Shown here piece after piece: positions 1 through 5,471 of a stretch of DNA of 9,226 nucleotides. Location of the stretch: assembly GCA_012516015.1 (NCBI GenBank), contig JAAYXG010000777.1:1-9226 (forward strand), read 5' to 3'. This DNA is from Lysobacteraceae bacterium. GTDB taxonomy: Bacteria; Pseudomonadota; Gammaproteobacteria; Steroidobacterales; Steroidobacteraceae. How positions within the stretch are numbered: position 1 is the stretch's first letter; each line of letters starts with the position of its first letter. The position numbers and the translations under genes are program-made. The notes under the pieces were generated by a model that was not told the origin of the DNA, searched no databases, and worked only from the letters and a program-made list of their open reading frames with translations.

Positions 1-591
1 GAGGAGCACGCGCAACGAGAGGACACGCAGCACGATTTCGGGCGCAACATCATTCCCGAAGCGCTGAGCACGCTCAAAGTATTTGCCTATCCGTTTACCG
101 ACGTGCAAACGCGCGTGCAGCACTATTGGCGCGACGTGGGTACGGTCGACGCCTTCTATGAGGCGAACATGGAGCTCGTGCACGTCAATCCGGAGCTCAA
201 TATCTATGACGAGCAATGGCCGATCTGGACCTATCAACGCCAGTATCCGCCGGCGAAGTTCGTCTTGGACGAGGACGGCCGTCGCGGCATGGCCGTGAAC
301 TCCGTCGTCTCGGGCGGCTGCATCATTTCGGGCGCGCACGTCAATCAATCGTTGTTGTTCTCGAACGTGCGCATCGATGAGCGCAGTTACGTGGAGCGCT
401 CCGTCATTTTCCCGGACGTACGCATCGGCGCCGGCTGCACCGTCAAGCGAGCGATCATCGATTCGGCCGGCATCGTGCCGCCCGGGCTGCAAATCGGCGT
501 CGACCGCGAAGAAGACGCACGGCGCTTCTACATCTCCGAGAACGGCGTCGTGCTCGTGACTCGCGAGATGCTTTCGAAGCTCAGGCAGTGA
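1..591 (+). CDS. glgC: Glucose-1-phosphate adenylyltransferase (ADP-glucose pyrophosphorylase), C-terminal part
   Basis: The frame is open from base 1 and ends at TGA 589-591, so the 5' end lies outside the window and 196 codons are visible. GlgC makes ADP-glucose from glucose-1-phosphate and ATP in the cytoplasm, the committed step of bacterial glycogen synthesis. The visible part closely follows the E. coli protein as I remember it: HDFGRNIIPEAL, then YWRDVGTVDAFYEAN near the end of the nucleotidyltransferase domain, PIWTYQRQYPPAKFV, and the beta-helix segment with VNSVVSGGCIISGA. It ends with EEDARRFYISENGVVLVTRE, very like the E. coli C-terminus. The first in-frame ATG (103) is internal and is not the gene start. 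The substrate- and effector-binding N-terminal half cannot be assessed. glgA lies nearby on the opposite strand, so the two do not share a transcript. The family assignment is secure. Confidence 0.96.
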   Translation, partial: EEHAQREDTQHDFGRNIIPEALSTLKVFAYPFTDVQTRVQHYWRDVGTVDAFYEANMELVHVNPELNIYDEQWPIWTYQRQYPPAKFVLDEDGRRGMAVNSVVSGGCIISGAHVNQSLLFSNVRIDERSYVERSVIFPDVRIGAGCTVKRAIIDSAGIVPPGLQIGVDREEDARRFYISENGVVLVTREMLSKLRQ

Positions 592-604
592 GCGGGCACG
601 AGGC

Positions 605-618
605 TTCGGGATTCGGGA
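605..618. repeat. Two tandem TTCGGGA heptamers downstream of glgC
   Basis: Two exact copies of the heptamer TTCGGGA lie head to tail (605-611 and 612-618), followed by GATAG. They sit 14 bases after the glgC stop, in the 86-bp gap before the lipoprotein gene. The unit resembles the TAGGGGA heptamers found around 5303-5312 and, in reverse orientation, at 5436-5450. Both fit T-W-S-GGGA. No function is evident. Confidence 0.6.
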
Positions 619-666
619 GATAGAACAAAGGTGCGCGATGCGCGTGCCAGACCAGCGGCGATTTCT

Positions 667-672
667 GTGAGG
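667..672 (+). promoter_or_regulatory. Ribosome binding site of the WHy lipoprotein gene
   Basis: GTGAGG at 667-672, with TGAGG as its core, lies five bases before the ATG at 678. It is one of the clearer Shine-Dalgarno-like sites in the window and supports that start, as does the signal peptide that begins there. Confidence 0.6.
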
Positions 673-677
673 TTCCA

Positions 678-1145
678 ATGAGAGCTCTATACGCACGCGG
701 CTTGATCGCCGCAGTCTTACTCGTGCTCGCCGGCTGCGCTGCCTTTGCGCCGAAGCTGGAAGCGCCGCGCCTTGCGCTGGTGAGCGCCTCGATGACCTCG
801 GGCGACATCTTCAGTCAAAACTTTCTCGTGCGCATGCACGTCCAGAATCCGAACGACCGGGACTTGCCGATACGCGGCATCGACTATCGACTGTTCTTGG
901 AGGGCGATAGTTTCGCGGAAGGCGTCACGCCCAAAGCTTTCGTCGTGCCCGCGAACGGCGAAACCGAGTTCGACATCACGGTGCGCACGAACTTCGTGAG
1001 CAGCATCGGTCGCTTGCTGACCCGCTTGCAGGGCAAGCAACGAGTCCAATACGTCATCGAAGGCAAGGTGCTGACCGACATCGGCATGCTCAAGAAGATC
1101 CCTTTCCGCGAGAGCGGGACGGTTGATTTAGCCACTGTGCGTTAG
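678..1145 (+). CDS. LEA14/WHy-domain lipoprotein (LEA type 2 family)
   Basis: A 155-residue protein starting at ATG 678 behind a GTGAGG site. The N-terminus is a lipoprotein signal: Arg-2 and Arg-7, a hydrophobic run at residues 8-18, and the lipobox LAGC with the lipidated cysteine at position 20. The residue after Cys is Ala, so by the usual +2 rule the mature protein should go to the outer membrane. Residues 28-150 look like a WHy/LEA14 domain: alternating beta-strand character, the segment VRMHVQNPNDRDLPIRGIDY (about 51-70), and the later VPANGETEFDITV and YVIEGKVLTDIG. Bacterial members are small beta-sandwich proteins of uncertain role, often linked to desiccation or stress. The 86-bp gap after glgC leaves open either co-transcription or a separate promoter. 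A hairpin overlaps its stop codon. Family confidence is good; function is unknown. Confidence 0.85.
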   Translation: MRALYARGLIAAVLLVLAGCAAFAPKLEAPRLALVSASMTSGDIFSQNFLVRMHVQNPNDRDLPIRGIDYRLFLEGDSFAEGVTPKAFVVPANGETEFDITVRTNFVSSIGRLLTRLQGKQRVQYVIEGKVLTDIGMLKKIPFRESGTVDLATVR

Positions 1146-1160
1146 TGCGTGCGCGCTAAC
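1141..1160 (+). terminator. Hairpin over the lipoprotein stop codon, possible terminator
   Basis: Bases 1141-1148 (GTTAGTGC) pair with 1153-1160 (GCGCTAAC), giving an 8-bp stem with one G-U pair and a 4-base loop. It covers the TAG stop at 1143-1145. No T-run follows, so it is not a classic intrinsic terminator. It may act with the larger inverted repeat downstream. Confidence 0.35.
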
Positions 1161-1175
1161 GGTGTAACGTGTGAA

Positions 1176-1228
1176 GTGTAGAGTGTCAGGTCAGAATGGC
1201 TGTGCCCCTCTGACCTGACACCTTGCAC
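1176..1228. repeat. Long inverted repeat between convergent genes, probable bidirectional terminator or dispersed repeat
   Basis: GTGTCAGGTCAGA (1183-1195) is the exact reverse complement of TCTGACCTGACAC (1209-1221). This gives a perfect 13-bp stem around a 13-base loop. The arms extend imperfectly to 1176-1182 and 1222-1228, with one mismatch, two G-T pairs and four Watson-Crick pairs. It lies between the ends of two converging genes (stop at 1145, stop at 1230), where a two-way terminator is expected. There is no clear T-run on either side, so a dispersed REP-like intergenic element is an alternative. It begins 31 bases after the lipoprotein stop and ends 2 bases from the glgA stop. Confidence 0.65.
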
Positions 1229-1229
1229 C

Positions 1230-2678
1230 CTACCCGCGCGGGAGCGCCAGATACATCGCCTCATACTCCCTGGCCTGACGCTCCCAAGAAAAATCCTGGG
1301 CCATGCCGTTGCGCACTATCTGCAGCCATGCGTCGCGATCTTTGTAGAGATCGAGCGCGGTGTGGATCGCCCACCAGACGCCGCCTGCGTCGAAATCGTT
1401 GAAGACGATACCTGTTCCTTGGCGCGTGCTCGGGTCCCACATCTGCACGGAATCGGCGAGGCCGCCCGTGCGCCGAACGATCGGGACGGTGCCGTACTTG
1501 AGGCTATACATTTGATTCAGGCCGCAAGGCTCGTACATCGACGGCATCAAGAACATATCGCTCGCCGCCTCGATGAGGTGCGCAAGCTCGTCGTGATAGC
1601 CGCGATGAAATACGACCCGATCAGGGAAGCGGTGCTGCAGGCGCGCGAAGAAATCTTCGTAGCGCGCCTCGCCGCTGCCGAGCGCGACGAGTGCGAGATC
1701 GCGCGTCGCGAGGATTTCGGGCAGCGTGTCGAACAGGAGATCGAACCCTTTCTGCACCGTCAGCCGTGACACGATGCCCATCAAGGGGGTGGTATCGGCG
1801 ACAGGCAGATTCAGCCAATCGAGCAGCGCGCGTTTGGTCGCCGCTTTGCCCGAGAGGTCATCCGCAGTGTAATGATGCTTGAGATAGCGATCCGTGGCCG
1901 GATTCCACTCGCTGTAATCGACGCCGTTCAAGATGCCGATCACGCCGTCCGGCCGCGCACGCAGGTCGGCATCGAGCCCGTGCCCGCCCAACGGGGTGCA
2001 GATCTCCTGCGCGTACGTCGGGCTGACCGTCGTGACGGCATGAGCGTGCCGCACGCCTTCGCGCAGCCAGTTGATCGGTCCACCGGATGCGGCTGCAGGC
2101 TCGAGCAGGCCGCGCACGTCGCCTCCGATGTCGTGGATCGTGCCGTGCGCAAAGATGCCTTGGTAGCCGATGTTGTGAATCGACATGACGGATCGCGTTG
2201 CGCCGAACAACGCGTCCCACGCGTACAGCGTTTTCAGCATCAGGGGCATGAGTGCGGTATGCCAATCGTTGCAATGAACGATGTCCGGCGCGAAGGCGAG
2301 CCGCTGGCACGTCTCGAGCGCGGCTCGCTGCAGCACGAGGAAGCGCAGGTGTTCGTCTACGCCGTCCGTGTAGAGCGTCGTTCGGTCGTAAACCTCCGGG
2401 CAGTGCACGAAGTAGAGCGGCACGTTCGTATCCGGCAATCGACCCTCGACGATGGAGAAGCGGTAGAAGTGAGGCCCCAAGTAGAGCGGCACGCCTTGGG
2501 CGGTCGAGAGCGGCGTAACGTCGGCGGCGCGCTGCCCGATGCTCGAATAAAGCGGCACGAAAAGGCGGATATCATGACCCAGATCTCGTAGATGACGCGG
2601 CAACGCGCCTGCGACATCGGCGAGTCCGCCGGACTTGGCGAACGGCGCAACTTCCGAGGCGACGAAGGCAATGCGCAT
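1230..2678 (-). CDS. glgA: Glycogen synthase (ADP-glucose, GT5 family)
   Basis: A 482-residue cytoplasmic enzyme that transfers glucose from ADP-glucose to the growing alpha-1,4-glucan. Length is usual for bacterial GlgA (about 477 in E. coli). The N-terminal GT5 half begins MRIAFVASEVAPFAKSGGL, with Lys-15 in the K-[ST]-GGL nucleotide-sugar motif. It continues with HCNDWHT (135-141) and HNIGYQG (168-174). The C-terminal Rossmann half has GIVSRLTVQKG (301-311) and EPCGLNQ (383-389), containing the conserved catalytic-loop Glu and the Gly-Leu that contact substrate. The start is fixed by KSGGL sitting at the expected distance. No convincing Shine-Dalgarno is visible before it. It lies 107 bp downstream of phaR on the same strand, so it could be partly co-transcribed with phaR. 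It is convergent with the glgC side. Confidence 0.97.
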   Translation of the reverse strand: MRIAFVASEVAPFAKSGGLADVAGALPRHLRDLGHDIRLFVPLYSSIGQRAADVTPLSTAQGVPLYLGPHFYRFSIVEGRLPDTNVPLYFVHCPEVYDRTTLYTDGVDEHLRFLVLQRAALETCQRLAFAPDIVHCNDWHTALMPLMLKTLYAWDALFGATRSVMSIHNIGYQGIFAHGTIHDIGGDVRGLLEPAAASGGPINWLREGVRHAHAVTTVSPTYAQEICTPLGGHGLDADLRARPDGVIGILNGVDYSEWNPATDRYLKHHYTADDLSGKAATKRALLDWLNLPVADTTPLMGIVSRLTVQKGFDLLFDTLPEILATRDLALVALGSGEARYEDFFARLQHRFPDRVVFHRGYHDELAHLIEAASDMFLMPSMYEPCGLNQMYSLKYGTVPIVRRTGGLADSVQMWDPSTRQGTGIVFNDFDAGGVWWAIHTALDLYKDRDAWLQIVRNGMAQDFSWERQAREYEAMYLALPRG

Positions 2679-2710
2679 GCGAAACGTGCGCGGGCTCAGG
2701 GCAGGAGCGC

Positions 2711-2782
2711 CACAAAGAACACGAAGGTGGAAAAAGGGGATCTCACGTCTTCTTCGTCTGCTGTGTGATCTTCGTGGTGTTC
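2711..2782. repeat. Intergenic ACGAAG-type repeats in inverted arrangement (phaR-glgA gap)
   Basis: The 107-bp gap between phaR and glgA is filled by short related words. On the + strand CACAAAGAACACGAAGG (2711-2727) faces CTTCGTGGTGTTC (2770-2782), an imperfect inverted pair with three extra bases in the second copy. Between them, the minus strand carries further ACGAAGA-type units (ACGAAGAAGACG, complement of 2746-2757). The composition is richer in A and T than the flanking genes. This resembles a dispersed intergenic repeat rather than a terminator or coding sequence. Confidence 0.5.
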
Positions 2783-2785
2783 CCG

Positions 2786-3277
2786 TCAGGCATCTTCGGC
2801 TTTGCTATTTTCCTTGTCCTTGGGCGGAGACGGCGGGGCGAACGCGGCGAGCATGGTTTCCTGCATGCGCGACCAGAGCTCTAGATTCTGCCGTGTGAGC
2901 TCGGACATCGCGCCGAGCGGCCCGGTCGCCATCATGCGCGCGAGCTGGGCATGTACCGCTTCTTGCTGATGCATGAATGTCTCGACGCTCTTTTCCAGAT
3001 AGGCGCCCAAGAACCCTTGCAGCGAATTGCCGTAGAAGCGGATCAGCGCTTCCAAGACCGGTGTGGATAGTGTGGGCCGTCCGAATTGTTCCTGATCGGC
3101 GATGACTTGCAGCAGAATGAGGCGTGTGATGTCTTCGTTCGTCTTGTCTTCGATGACTTTGACGCGCTCGCCCGCGATGATCATGTTGCGTATGTCATCG
3201 AGCGTGATATGACGGCTCTGGGACGCATCGTAGAGCCGGCGATTGGCGTATTTCTTGATGACGCGTTCTTTGCTCAT
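2786..3277 (-). CDS. phaR: Polyhydroxyalkanoate synthesis repressor PhaR
   Basis: A 163-residue regulator. Residues 1-62 are the PHA-accumulation regulator DNA-binding domain, recognisable from VIKKYANRRLYDASQSRHIT (6-25) and the following LDDIRNMIIAGERVKVIEDKTNEDIT. Residues about 63-120 form the second PHB-accumulation domain, with LIRFYGNSLQGFLGAYLEKS then VETF. The tail (146-163) is Pro-, Lys- and Glu-rich and probably disordered. Known PhaR proteins repress phasin and PHA genes, bind nascent PHA granules and come off DNA when polymer accumulates. The gene is divergent from phaE-phaC across 188 bp, fitting direct control of both directions, and lies upstream of glgA on the same strand. 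No Shine-Dalgarno stands out. The start is supported because the conserved domain begins within a few residues of it. Confidence 0.95.
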   Translation of the reverse strand: MSKERVIKKYANRRLYDASQSRHITLDDIRNMIIAGERVKVIEDKTNEDITRLILLQVIADQEQFGRPTLSTPVLEALIRFYGNSLQGFLGAYLEKSVETFMHQQEAVHAQLARMMATGPLGAMSELTRQNLELWSRMQETMLAAFAPPSPPKDKENSKAEDA

Positions 3278-3465
3278 AGGCAGCAGTGCTCTAGGTAACC
3301 GGGTCCGCCCGGGTTAGCGGACGGCCGTTGTCCTGAAGGCGCTCGGACCCGAGGTCCGCGTCCGAGCGGCCATCACACGCTCGCGCGCCAGTGCATGCGC
3401 GGGTACTCTAACGACCTGAATTTGGCAGTGCAACATACGAAGTCGATTAAGCGCGAAGTGGGGTT
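3278..3465. promoter_or_regulatory. Divergent phaR/phaE regulatory region with repeated CAGTGC and hairpins
   Basis: This 188-bp spacer must hold the promoters for both phaR (leftward) and phaEC (rightward). CAGTGC occurs three times on the + strand (3284-3289, 3389-3394, 3426-3431); the outer two are GCAGTGC. They are candidate PhaR sites, since PhaR of Paracoccus denitrificans is known to bind TGC-rich DNA. Two hairpins are also visible: GTCCGC 3303-3308 with GCGGAC 3317-3322, and a 9-bp perfect stem CGCTCGGAC 3340-3348 with GTCCGAGCG 3360-3368 around an 11-base loop. A sigma70-like pair TTGGCA (3422-3427) and GATTAA (3445-3450) has 17-bp spacing, but it would leave only about 10 bases of leader, so it is weak. 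The bases before the phaE ATG (GTGGGGTT) are a poor ribosome site. Confidence 0.5.
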
Positions 3466-4194
3466 ATGACCGAGGCGCAAGAGAAGAGCCCAGATTGGGC
3501 GCAGGCGTGGATCGATGAACAGCGCGAAAGACTCGAAAATAGCCTGCGTGAAGGCAGCGTGCCGTCCGGCGACCGGGACCTTGGAGCGCTCTTTTCGCGA
3601 CTCGGTGCGGACTGGCTGTCGAGTTACGAGCTGCTCGCACGCGCAAGCTTTCCGAAGTCGACGGTTCCGCTCGGTTGGGCGCGGGAGCAGGAACGAGAAT
3701 GGCGAGACTTGGCGTCCGCACAGGCGGAGTACCGGCGGCTCGAAGCGCAGATCGTCGCGAAGCTCTTGGCGGTTCACGCTCGAGCGCTGGATCGCTTGCA
3801 GCAGGCAGTGCGCGAACGCACCGAGCAGGGACGGCCGTTCGAGGAGTTTCGCGAGCTCTATGACCTGTGGATCGAGTGCGGTGAAGAAATTTATGCCGAA
3901 GTGGCACGCAGCGAGGAATACTGTCGCTTACAAGCCGCGCTAGGCAACGCGAGTATCGAGCTGCGAGCGCGACAGCAAAAGGTTCTCGAGCGCGGACTCA
4001 AGTACTTCGATCTGCCGACCCGCTCGGAGTTGAACAGCGTACATCGCGAGTTGCGCGCGCTGCGCGAGCGGCTCGCGGAACTGGAGGTACGGCTGCCGCG
4101 GCAAGCCCCGTCGGCCAACAACACGACACGCGCTACGCGCGCGCGCGCGTCACAACAGGCATCGAAGCGGACATCGAAACGAGCATCCAAATGA
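3466..4194 (+). CDS. phaE: Class III PHA synthase subunit PhaE, short form with basic tail
   Basis: A 242-residue non-catalytic partner of PhaC in class III PHA synthases. The family signature is in the C-terminal half: PFEEFRELYDLWIECGEEIY (124-143), then AEVARSEEYCRLQAALGNAS, then LPTRSELNSVHRELRALRER (183-202), where the family has a conserved PTRSE followed by a coiled coil. The N-terminal half is helical and charged (WAREQEREWRDL, 71-82) and less conserved. It is clearly shorter than Allochromatium vinosum PhaE (about 357 residues), mainly by loss in the N-terminal half. Residues 211-242 form a basic, low-complexity tail with nine Lys/Arg and no acidic residue, ending in SKRTSKRASK. Phasin-type proteins such as PhaF and PhaM use comparable tails to bind DNA. 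Its stop overlaps the phaC start (ATGA, 4191-4194), which confirms an operon. Confidence 0.9.
   Translation: MTEAQEKSPDWAQAWIDEQRERLENSLREGSVPSGDRDLGALFSRLGADWLSSYELLARASFPKSTVPLGWAREQEREWRDLASAQAEYRRLEAQIVAKLLAVHARALDRLQQAVRERTEQGRPFEEFRELYDLWIECGEEIYAEVARSEEYCRLQAALGNASIELRARQQKVLERGLKYFDLPTRSELNSVHRELRALRERLAELEVRLPRQAPSANNTTRATRARASQQASKRTSKRASK
4135..4150. repeat. Alternating CG palindrome inside the phaE tail
   Basis: ACGCGCGCGCGCGCGT is a 16-bp perfect palindrome made only of alternating purine and pyrimidine, seven CG steps flanked by A and T. It lies inside phaE and encodes part of the basic tail (TRARAS). Such tracts can adopt Z-DNA and are prone to length change; each 6-bp change would add or remove an Arg-Ala pair. 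Confidence 0.8.
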
Positions 4195-5291
4195 CGAGCC
4201 AGCCATTCCAAGACGCCATGCGAGACTGGCTGCTTCGGCTCGAGGAAGGCGCTCGCGCGCTGTCGCAAGTCGGCGAGCCCGTCGTCGGATGCACCTCGAA
4301 AGAAGAAATCTACCGCGAAGACAAGGTCGTCTTGTACAGGTACCTGGCGACGCCGGGGCCGGACTCGCGTGCGCGCATGCGCACGCCGCTCGTGATCTGC
4401 TACGCGCTGGTCAATCGCCCCTACATGATGGATCTGCAACCCGATCGGTCCTTGATTCGCGGTCTGCTCGCGCGCGGCGTCGATGTTTATCTGATCGACT
4501 GGGGCTATCCGGATGGAGCCGACCGCTATCTGGAAGTGAAGGACTACGTCTTGCGCTATTTGCCGCATTGTGCGGACGCTGCGGCCGCGCACGCGCGCTC
4601 GACTGCGGTCAACTTACTGGGCGTTTGCCAAGGCGGTACCTTGAGCTTGTGCTTCGCCGCCGCGCACCCAAAGCGCGTGCGGAATCTGATCACGATGGTG
4701 ACGCCCGTCGATTTCCGCACGCCGGACAACCTGCTGACGAAATGGAGCGATGGAATCGATATCGATGCGCTTGTCGATACGATCGGCAACGTGCCGGGCG
4801 AGATGCTGAACGCGGTCTTTCTTGCCCTGATGCCGTATCGGCTTTTGAGTCAGAAATACATTGCGATCCTCGACGGGCCTCGGGACCGCGCCGCGCTCGA
4901 GAACTTCCTCCGGATGGAGAAATGGATATTCGACAGCCCGGATCATCCGGGCGAAATGTATCGCCAGTTCATGCGTTGGTTTGTCAAGGAGAATCGCCTC
5001 GTCGAGGGAGACTTGGAGATCGCAGGCCGGTCCATTCGCCTGAGCGACGTCAAAATGCCCGTGCTCAACATATACGCGGAGCGCGACCACCTCGTACCGC
5101 CCGCCGCGAGCCGAGCGCTGGCGCGACTCGTCGGTACCCAGGATTACACGGAGTACGGCTTTCCGGGCGGACATATCGGCATCTACGTCAGCGCTGCGGC
5201 GCAACGAGAAGTGCCGGGGCGGATCGCGGGCTGGCTTGCCGCGCGCGAACCGCGCGGGGGCCGCGCTGCGCCGCGCGGCGCCAGGGGATAA
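4191..5291 (+). CDS. phaC: Class III polyhydroxyalkanoate synthase catalytic subunit PhaC
   Basis: A 366-residue alpha/beta-hydrolase-fold polymerase that links (R)-3-hydroxyacyl-CoA units into PHA at the granule surface. The catalytic triad is visible: Cys-146 in the modified lipase box GVCQGG (144-149), Asp-299 in AERDH and His-328 in GGHIG. Each sits three residues before its equivalent in A. vinosum PhaC (Cys-149, Asp-302, His-331). Also typical are NRPYMMDLQPDRSLIR (75-90), VYLIDWGYP (99-107), VTPVDF (170-175) and the tryptophan segment MRWFVKENRLV. The length (355 in A. vinosum) and the PhaE partner make it class III, not class I. It overlaps phaE by 4 bp. The C-terminus carries an extra Arg/Gly-rich end (EPRGGRAAPRGARG, 353-366). 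That end is encoded by very GC-rich DNA with an 8-bp hairpin (5250-5257 with 5271-5278) and runs into an inverted repeat covering the stop. Confidence 0.97.
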   Translation: MTSQPFQDAMRDWLLRLEEGARALSQVGEPVVGCTSKEEIYREDKVVLYRYLATPGPDSRARMRTPLVICYALVNRPYMMDLQPDRSLIRGLLARGVDVYLIDWGYPDGADRYLEVKDYVLRYLPHCADAAAAHARSTAVNLLGVCQGGTLSLCFAAAHPKRVRNLITMVTPVDFRTPDNLLTKWSDGIDIDALVDTIGNVPGEMLNAVFLALMPYRLLSQKYIAILDGPRDRAALENFLRMEKWIFDSPDHPGEMYRQFMRWFVKENRLVEGDLEIAGRSIRLSDVKMPVLNIYAERDHLVPPAASRALARLVGTQDYTEYGFPGGHIGIYVSAAAQREVPGRIAGWLAAREPRGGRAAPRGARG

Positions 5292-5464
5292 TGACCAGGG
5301 GGTAGGGGATAGTCAGAACTCGCCTAGTCCGTGCAACGCGGCTTAACGAATTCCGCTTTCCCGCGACTCAGGACTCTTTGCTCACTCGACGTAATCTGCG
5401 CCTCGTCTTACTCTTGTCTCTTCTCCGGCTATCCTCTATCCCCTATCCCCTAGTCACCATCCCC
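5284..5464. repeat. Inverted heptamer-rich repeat pair flanking the phaC-cysK gap
   Basis: The left arm (5284-5312) and right arm (5436-5464) are reverse complements at 25 of 29 positions, separated by 123 bases. Both carry the heptamer TAGGGGA or its complement. On the right side the units run as CTATCCT, CTATCCC, CTATCCC, CTAGTCA from 5429. The left arm covers the phaC stop codon (TAA 5289-5291). The right arm ends 7 bases before the cysK ATG. The 180-bp spacer 5292-5471 holds no recognisable gene; its interior is pyrimidine-rich on the + strand after about 5380. It could fold as a long-range stem in RNA and end or insulate transcription, or it may be a dispersed genomic repeat. Confidence 0.7.
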
Positions 5465-5471
5465 TTCCGCC

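Noticed and set aside
1872..2591. A 239-codon + strand frame opposite glgA
   Set aside because: GlgA motifs on the minus strand are complete; the opposite frame has no recognisable domain.
3422..3450. TTGGCA and GATTAA as a sigma70 promoter for phaE
   Set aside because: Spacing is right (17 bp), but the -10 is weak and transcription would begin about 10 bases from the ATG. It is mentioned in the spacer entry only, not called as a promoter.
5250..5278. CCGCGCGG copies at 5250-5257 and 5271-5278 as a phaC terminator
   Set aside because: The pair can form an 8-bp stem, but it lies before the stop codon, has no T-run, and the word is itself a palindrome in very GC-rich DNA, so it is likely compositional.
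4289..5305. A 338-codon + strand frame inside phaC
   Set aside because: Alternate frame of a gene with an intact catalytic triad; Arg/Ala-rich composition typical of a +2 shadow.
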